Below, piece by piece: positions 15,086 through 17,628 of a stretch of 17,628 nucleotides of DNA (positions are counted from its first letter, which is position 1; each line of letters starts with the position of its first letter). The notes below the pieces were generated by a model that was not told the DNA's origin, ran no database searches, and saw only the letters and a program-made list of their open reading frames with translations. The stretch is taken from NCBI GenBank assembly GCA_903832105.1, contig CAILAO010000183.1, forward strand, positions 1 to 17,628, in the 5' to 3' direction. The translations under genes were made by a program, and so were the position numbers. This DNA comes from an uncultured Pseudomonadota bacterium. GTDB lineage: Bacteria; Bdellovibrionota_B; Oligoflexia; Oligoflexales; CAILAO01.

Positions 15086-16291
15086 ATGCTCCTTATTAGA
15101 GAAGAAGATTTCGGCGGTTTTGTTTTTAACACGAGAAATGGAAGTCGTGTTTCGCTTGATGATGAGGGATTTAAGGCGTTTGAAACACTCGTTAGTGATC
15201 GGAAAAAGTTGAGGGATGAAGAAGTTGCTTTTTTGGAGGGTATTTGTGGTCGGTTGGAGCTAGCAAAAAAGGAACATTTTTCACTTATTAACGTGCCTAA
15301 AAAGACGACTAAGGCATATCCTTTCGAAGTCTATAGAAGCCCCGTCCTTCTTGATCTTCAAATAACAACGAGATGCAACCTTTTTTGCCCGCATTGTTAT
15401 GTTAATAGCTCAGCATCAGGGCAAGATGCAAGTCTTGAAGATATCACTAAGGTCTTTGATCAAGCCCAAGAAGCTGGAGTTTTCGAAATTGCCCTGGGTG
15501 GCGGCGAACCAACGCTTCACCCCCATTTTGAAACGATTTTGAAAGAATGCGACCGGAGACATATTGTACCAAATTTAGCAACCAATGGATGTGACTTATC
15601 GAATGCGCACATCAAAGCGATGAAGCGCTATTGTGGTGCAGTTGCCTTGAGTCTCGAACATCTTGGGGTCAAGTTTGAGAAAAGACGAGGCTATGCATTT
15701 AGTCAGTTTCTGGATTCGGTACAACGTTTAAAAAGAGAAAACATACAGGTTGTTTTTCAGGTTACAGTAAGTCAGTCGAATTTGAGTGAACTTGCTGACA
15801 TCGCGAAATTTCTCGTAACCTTTGAACCATACGGGATTGTCTTTTTAACTTTTAAGCCGGTAGGGCGCGCGATTTGTTACGATACACCGCTTTCAAAGGT
15901 TGATATTCACGAAATTGTACCGGTGATTAAGGCGTGTTTTTTCTTTTTGGAGGGAAAAACAAAGGTTGGATATGATTGTTGTCTTGCCAATGCCCTAATA
16001 GGAACCGGTGTTTCTAACGATTGCGAGATTCAAGGTTGCTCTGCATTGAGAACAAGCATTGCTGTAAACTGGAATCTGGATATTGTGCCGTGCAGCTTCA
16101 GCGCGCAAGTCGTCGGAAACTTAAATCAGACGAAGTTGATAGATGTGTGGAATGGTGATCAGGCAGCACTGTTTCGGGAGCGATTTCAAAGTAAAGTGGA
16201 GTCGCAGGATCGTTGCAAGTCCTGCACTTTTAAGTGGACTTGTTTAGGCGGCTGTCCAGAGTTTAATTTAGTGTCGTGTACAAAATCTTAA
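15086..16291 (+). CDS. Radical SAM/SPASM enzyme with PqqD-like N-terminus
   Basis: The 401-residue protein binds a radical-SAM [4Fe-4S] cluster through CNLFCPHC (C97, C101, C104), a CxxxCxxC motif, and has the SAM-binding GGGEP at 138-142. The C-terminal SPASM region has about seven cysteines: the spacing CKSCTFKWTCLGGC (C-x2-C-x5-C-x3-C) at the end matches the auxiliary-cluster consensus, with two more around CSALRTS...NLDIVPC and a last one in VSC. Residues 1-70 (LLIREEDFGGFVFNTRNGSRVSLDDEG...) resemble the PqqD/RRE fold that holds precursor peptides. Such enzymes modify ribosomal peptides (PqqE, MftC, sactipeptide types) or proteins. It follows the 125-residue protein by 11 bases and precedes an MFS transporter by 15, so an operon is likely. 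The substrate is unknown. Confidence 0.88.
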   Translation: MLLIREEDFGGFVFNTRNGSRVSLDDEGFKAFETLVSDRKKLRDEEVAFLEGICGRLELAKKEHFSLINVPKKTTKAYPFEVYRSPVLLDLQITTRCNLFCPHCYVNSSASGQDASLEDITKVFDQAQEAGVFEIALGGGEPTLHPHFETILKECDRRHIVPNLATNGCDLSNAHIKAMKRYCGAVALSLEHLGVKFEKRRGYAFSQFLDSVQRLKRENIQVVFQVTVSQSNLSELADIAKFLVTFEPYGIVFLTFKPVGRAICYDTPLSKVDIHEIVPVIKACFFFLEGKTKVGYDCCLANALIGTGVSNDCEIQGCSALRTSIAVNWNLDIVPCSFSAQVVGNLNQTKLIDVWNGDQAALFRERFQSKVESQDRCKSCTFKWTCLGGCPEFNLVSCTKS

Positions 16292-16306
16292 GAGAGGTAG
16301 GATGCG

Positions 16307-17473
16307 ATGTATAATGTTTTGATGCTTGGGATTGTAAGTTTTTTTACTGACATCAGTTCGGCGATGATTTTTCCGTTAATACCGACTTTTTTAATTGAGA
16401 CGTTAAAGGCGAGTCCGATCTTATTGGGCACGATTGAAGGTGTCGCGGAAAGCTCGATGAGCATACTGAAGGTCGTTTTTGGTTATTACTCGGATAAGCT
16501 TGAGAAGAGAAAGATTTTTGCAACAGCTGGATATACAACATCGGCCTTAGGCAAGATGCTTCTTGCGATTTCAGCGACTTGGACGGGAGTCTTGTTTTCG
16601 AGAACCTTGGACAAGCTGGGTAAAACGATCCGAACAGCTCCCCGTGATGCAATTATTGTTGAAAGTGTCGACAAAAGTCGTAAGGGCGCCGCATTCGGTT
16701 TACATCGAGCCTTGGATACTCTCGGGTCTGTGCTAGGTGTTGCTATTGCAGCTTATGTATTATGGCAATCTCCGGACAATATCCGTTTGGTCTTCTACTG
16801 GGCAGTGATCCCAGCCGTCATTTCAGTCACAGTCATGTTTGTTGTCGTGCGTGATAAAAAAAGGGTGTCAACGGATCCCGTGAAGGAGAAGCCAAAATTA
16901 AACTTAAAATGGAGCGTACTTCCTAGAGATCTGAAAATATTTTTAGGTATTTCTTTTGTTTTTGCTCTTGGAAATTCGTCGACGCTATTTTTAATTCTAA
17001 AAGCAGGCGATATGGGTTTCCTTCCCCTCTACATCGTTCTTCTGTATGGTGTTTACAATGTCTCGCATGCCCTTCTCTCATATCCAGCCTCGAAGCTTTC
17101 CGACAGAATTGGCCGAAAAAATCTGTTAGTTGCCGGATATTTTCTTTTTGGAATAGTTTATCTAACATTCGCTCTTGTAGAGTCAGCCTCTCTTCTTTGG
17201 CTTTTATTTGCAGTGTTCGGATTATATGCGGGACTTACTGACGGAGTTGAAAAAGCATACATTTCCGATGTTGCTCCACCTGAAATTCGAGCGACGGCCC
17301 TCGGTATGCATGCTACGGTTGTTGGCGTAATGACTCTTCCCGCGTCTGTTTTTGCAGGGTGGCTTTGGGAGGTGGTGGGATCAAGTACGCCTTTTTATTT
17401 CAGTGCTATAACCGCATTTGTGGCGACAATTCTCGTTTCAACGTACGTATATAGCTTTCAACAACGGACTTAA
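16307..17473 (+). CDS. Major facilitator superfamily transporter
   Basis: The 388-residue inner-membrane protein has about 11-12 hydrophobic segments. The MFS loop 2-3 motif is visible as GYYSDKLEKRK, and the repeat of it in the second half is YPASKLSDRIGRKNLLVAGY, with Asp-Arg-x-Gly-Arg-Lys. The stretch RTLDKLGKTIRTAPRDAII, containing GK-x-IRTAPRDA, is characteristic of a widespread uncharacterised MFS family of the drug/H+ antiporter type. The cargo cannot be read from sequence. A ribosome site AGAGAGG at 16291-16297 overlaps the stop of the radical SAM gene, so the two are likely co-transcribed. In the cassette context it may export or import the product or a cofactor; as an alternative it is an independent efflux pump. 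Confidence 0.88.
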   Translation: MYNVLMLGIVSFFTDISSAMIFPLIPTFLIETLKASPILLGTIEGVAESSMSILKVVFGYYSDKLEKRKIFATAGYTTSALGKMLLAISATWTGVLFSRTLDKLGKTIRTAPRDAIIVESVDKSRKGAAFGLHRALDTLGSVLGVAIAAYVLWQSPDNIRLVFYWAVIPAVISVTVMFVVVRDKKRVSTDPVKEKPKLNLKWSVLPRDLKIFLGISFVFALGNSSTLFLILKAGDMGFLPLYIVLLYGVYNVSHALLSYPASKLSDRIGRKNLLVAGYFLFGIVYLTFALVESASLLWLLFAVFGLYAGLTDGVEKAYISDVAPPEIRATALGMHATVVGVMTLPASVFAGWLWEVVGSSTPFYFSAITAFVATILVSTYVYSFQQRT

Positions 17474-17500
17474 TTTTTGTTGATCAAGTGCCTGGGAATA

Positions 17501-17590
17501 CCCCAAATTTTTCATCCTTTCTCCCTCCCCAATTCCCAATCCCCCTATTTCCCAAGCCCCACGTCCTTTGCCCCATCCCAATCCTCATCC
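17501..17590 (+). terminator. C-rich, G-poor tract after the MFS gene, rut-like (possible Rho-dependent terminator)
   Basis: In the 90 bases from 17501 to 17590 there are 45 C and only 3 G, with many CCC/CCCC runs. Such strand bias, immediately after the last gene of an operon, is the classic feature of a Rho utilisation site. The opposite strand has eight or more runs of three or more G and could form G-quadruplexes. It lies 28 bases after the MFS stop and holds no open reading frame of note. Confidence 0.45.
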
Positions 17591-17624
17591 TGCAGCTAAT
17601 TAAAAAGGATGGGGATAGGGATGG
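17573..17624 (+). repeat. Long imperfect inverted repeat (hairpin) at the right edge
   Basis: Left arm 17573-17590 and right arm 17607-17624 (18 bases each) pair with one A-A mismatch and one G-U wobble; a T-A pair extends the inner end. The loop of 16 bases (17591-17606) contains an A-run. The arms are built from CCATCCC/ATCC-type units. The sequence after the right arm is cut off four bases later, so a following T-run cannot be seen. Confidence 0.8.
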
Positions 17625-17628
17625 TTCA

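Overview
The window looks like chromosomal DNA of a Gram-negative, flagellated bacterium, most likely a member of the Bdellovibrionota or a relative (inference). The pointers are moderate-to-low GC coding density, two promoter-like sites of the flagellar sigma-28 (FliA) type in front of non-flagellar genes, a secreted gingipain-type protease, a receiver-TPR regulator, L-lysine 6-aminotransferase, and a protein with a signal peptide that could be an outer-membrane barrel. No rRNA, tRNA, CRISPR array, transposase or phage gene was seen.

Left part (1-5200): the C-terminal end of an MscS-type mechanosensitive channel is followed by a small exported protein. A three-gene minus-strand block then reads NuoJ/NuoK-like fusion, NuoN-like protein, Lgt-like prolipoprotein transferase. 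Divergent from it is gpsA (glycerol-3-phosphate dehydrogenase). The complex-I-like genes keep the canonical nuo order (J, K, then N), but NuoL, NuoM and the peripheral arm are absent, and several proton-channel residues appear to be lost. This is one of the two most unusual parts of the window.

Middle part (5200-12900): a C25 (gingipain-like) cysteine protease has a sigma-28-like promoter and a strong intrinsic terminator. It is followed by a DUF4214-like/methyltransferase fusion, a minus-strand pseudo-receiver/TPR protein with its own sigma-28-like promoter, a GT4 glycosyltransferase, and a minus-strand pair made of a DUF4389 membrane protein and the translation factor EttA (ABC-F).

Right part (12900-17628): plus-strand genes for L-lysine 6-aminotransferase, a 125-residue protein with one C-terminal membrane segment, a radical SAM/SPASM enzyme with a PqqD-like N-terminus, and an MFS transporter. 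The last three are tightly spaced and resemble a peptide-modification (RiPP-like) cassette: candidate substrate, maturase, transporter. The window ends in a very C-rich, G-poor tract with a long imperfect hairpin, which suggests transcription termination.

All three convergent gene junctions (1032-1035, 8543-8546, 11184-11187) have interlocked stop codons sharing a four-base YTAA.
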